Source of the DNA: a bacterium | GTDB lineage: Bacteria; KSB1; UBA2214 | Direction of reading: 5' to 3' | DNA: 6,717 bases | Assembly (NCBI GenBank): GCA_029560815.1 | Contig: JAKQKF010000128.1 | Location: 1 to 6,717 of the forward strand | Shown: positions 5,768-6,717 of the stretch, piece by piece | How the letters are laid out: the number at the start of each line of letters is the position of its first letter | How positions within the stretch are numbered: position 1 is the stretch's first letter | Program-made: the position numbers and the translations under genes | The notes under the pieces: generated by a model | What the model was told of the DNA's origin: nothing | Databases searched by the model: none | The model's input: only the letters and a program-made list of their open reading frames with translations

Positions 5768-6717
5768 ATGCGTCAACTCCTGAAAGAAGAATATATCCCT
5801 TTCGGCAGCCAGTATTACCGCGCCCCCTCGCCACATGCCGGGGAGTGGGAGCGGGACCTCGATCGGATGGCCGCCCTGGGCTTCAATACCGTCAAGTTTT
5901 GGGTTCAGTGGCGCTGGAACCACCCAACGGAGGACGAATTCCGGTTTGAGGACATCGACCGGCTTATGGAACTGGCTCTGGCCAGGAAGCTGCACGTGAT
6001 GCTCAACACCATCTTCGATGTCGCCCCCGCCTGGATATACCGCCTCTATCCGGATGCATCGATGGTGACGCTGGACGGCCGCCGCATCGGCCCGCAGACC
6101 CAGCCCCATCGCCAGATCGGTGGGCTCGGCTACTGTTTCAACCACGACGGAGTCATCAGTCACTTTTTCCGGTTTCTTGCCGCCACTGTAGAGCGCTACA
6201 AGGAGCATCCGGCGCTGGCGATCTGGAATGTCGGCAGCGAGCCCGAACTGACCTCGAGCATGGCCGAGATGCGTCTCTACGCAGATGATGCTGCCCGGAT
6301 GAGCGACATGCTCTGCTACTGCCCGAACTGCCAGGCGAAATTCAGGCTCTGGCTGGCCGGCAAATATGACTCGATCGACCGGCTAAACGAATGCTGGAAC
6401 CGGAACTATCGCAGCTTTGATGAGGCCGAACTCCCGATCACCCGCAACACTTTCAACGACCTGATCGACTGGCGCATGTTTTTCGTACACACCCTCGGCG
6501 AGAACGTCCGCCGCCGCTTCGAAATCGCGCGCGAAATCGACCAGGGACGCCATCCCATCATGTGCCACCATGTCTTCGTGCAGGGCTTCCCGGTCACCTC
6601 GACCGCCAACGATCCCTGGAATATCGGGCAGTACGGCGATCTTCACGGCTTCACCCAGATGGATGACGCCATGATGATCGACGTCCTGCGCTCCTGCGCA
6701 CGGGGCAAACCGGTGAT
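5768..6717 (+). CDS. GH42 family glycoside hydrolase (beta-galactosidase-like), N-terminal part, cut by the window edge
   Basis: An open frame of 316 codons running off the right edge with no stop, about half of a normal GH42 enzyme (roughly 650-700 residues). No signal peptide is seen, so it is probably cytoplasmic. GH42 features in order: ERDLDRMAALGFNTVKFWVQW at the first barrel strands; FDVAPAWIYRLYPDA near residues 86-100, matching the GH42 TPPAWL segment; Cys123 in GLGYC; HPALAIWNVGSEPE with the acid/base Glu158; the Cys183-Tyr-Cys185-x-x-Cys188 knuckle followed by KFRLWLAGKYDSIDRLNECW, a GH42 signature. Cys123 with the three later cysteines matches the GH42 structural zinc site. The usual Asn before the acid/base is Ser157. 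The nucleophile lies beyond the window. Only a weak AAGG (5755-5758) precedes the ATG, 9 bases away, so coupling to the epimerase 14 bases upstream may matter. The family includes beta-galactosidases and alpha-L-arabinopyranosidases. Confidence 0.88.
   Translation, partial: MRQLLKEEYIPFGSQYYRAPSPHAGEWERDLDRMAALGFNTVKFWVQWRWNHPTEDEFRFEDIDRLMELALARKLHVMLNTIFDVAPAWIYRLYPDASMVTLDGRRIGPQTQPHRQIGGLGYCFNHDGVISHFFRFLAATVERYKEHPALAIWNVGSEPELTSSMAEMRLYADDAARMSDMLCYCPNCQAKFRLWLAGKYDSIDRLNECWNRNYRSFDEAELPITRNTFNDLIDWRMFFVHTLGENVRRRFEIAREIDQGRHPIMCHHVFVQGFPVTSTANDPWNIGQYGDLHGFTQMDDAMMIDVLRSCARGKPV

Overview
The window is a fragment of one GC-rich bacterial sugar-utilisation operon. All seven recognisable genes lie on the + strand, with junctions from a 4-base ATGA overlap to 28 bases, so almost no non-coding DNA remains. 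I see no RNA gene, mobile element, CRISPR array, regulator gene, promoter or convincing terminator. The organism cannot be named. A lipoprotein signal peptide, standard Shine-Dalgarno sites and strong G/C third-position bias fit many free-living bacteria that degrade plant or algal carbohydrate; a Gram-negative anaerobe is only a guess.

Layout: (1) 51-461 rbsD, D-ribose pyranase, with its active-site residues intact. (2) 475-1920, a lipoprotein clan GH-A glycoside hydrolase resembling GH39/GH5, catalytic pair E166/E269. (3) 1949-2620, a cupin of the D-lyxose (D-mannose) isomerase family with the His-His-Glu-His metal site. (4) 2644-3132, an AllA-like (ureidoglycolate lyase family) beta-barrel protein. 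(5) 3129-4799, a large DUF6259-like TIM-barrel protein, probably a glycosidase. (6) 4827-5753, a xylose-isomerase-like TIM-barrel sugar isomerase/epimerase with a Glu-Asp-His-Glu metal site. (7) 5768 to the window edge, the N-terminal part of a GH42 (beta-galactosidase family) enzyme with a four-cysteine zinc site and an unusual Ser-Glu-Pro acid/base motif.

Inferred cooperation: the lipoprotein hydrolase trims a glycan outside the cytoplasmic membrane, and a transporter outside the window imports the product. The two glycosidases without signal peptides (5 and 7) finish hydrolysis in the cytoplasm. RbsD speeds conversion between ring forms of the released sugar, and the lyxose-type isomerase and the TIM-barrel epimerase turn the aldose into a ketose and re-epimerise it. 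The AllA-like protein may act on a sugar-derived acid or serve as an accessory cupin. No kinase, aldolase, transporter or regulator is visible, so the substrate is unknown. The most novel aspects are the gene combination, the AllA-like protein in a sugar rather than purine setting, the uncharacterised DUF6259-like enzyme, and the GH42 active-site variant.
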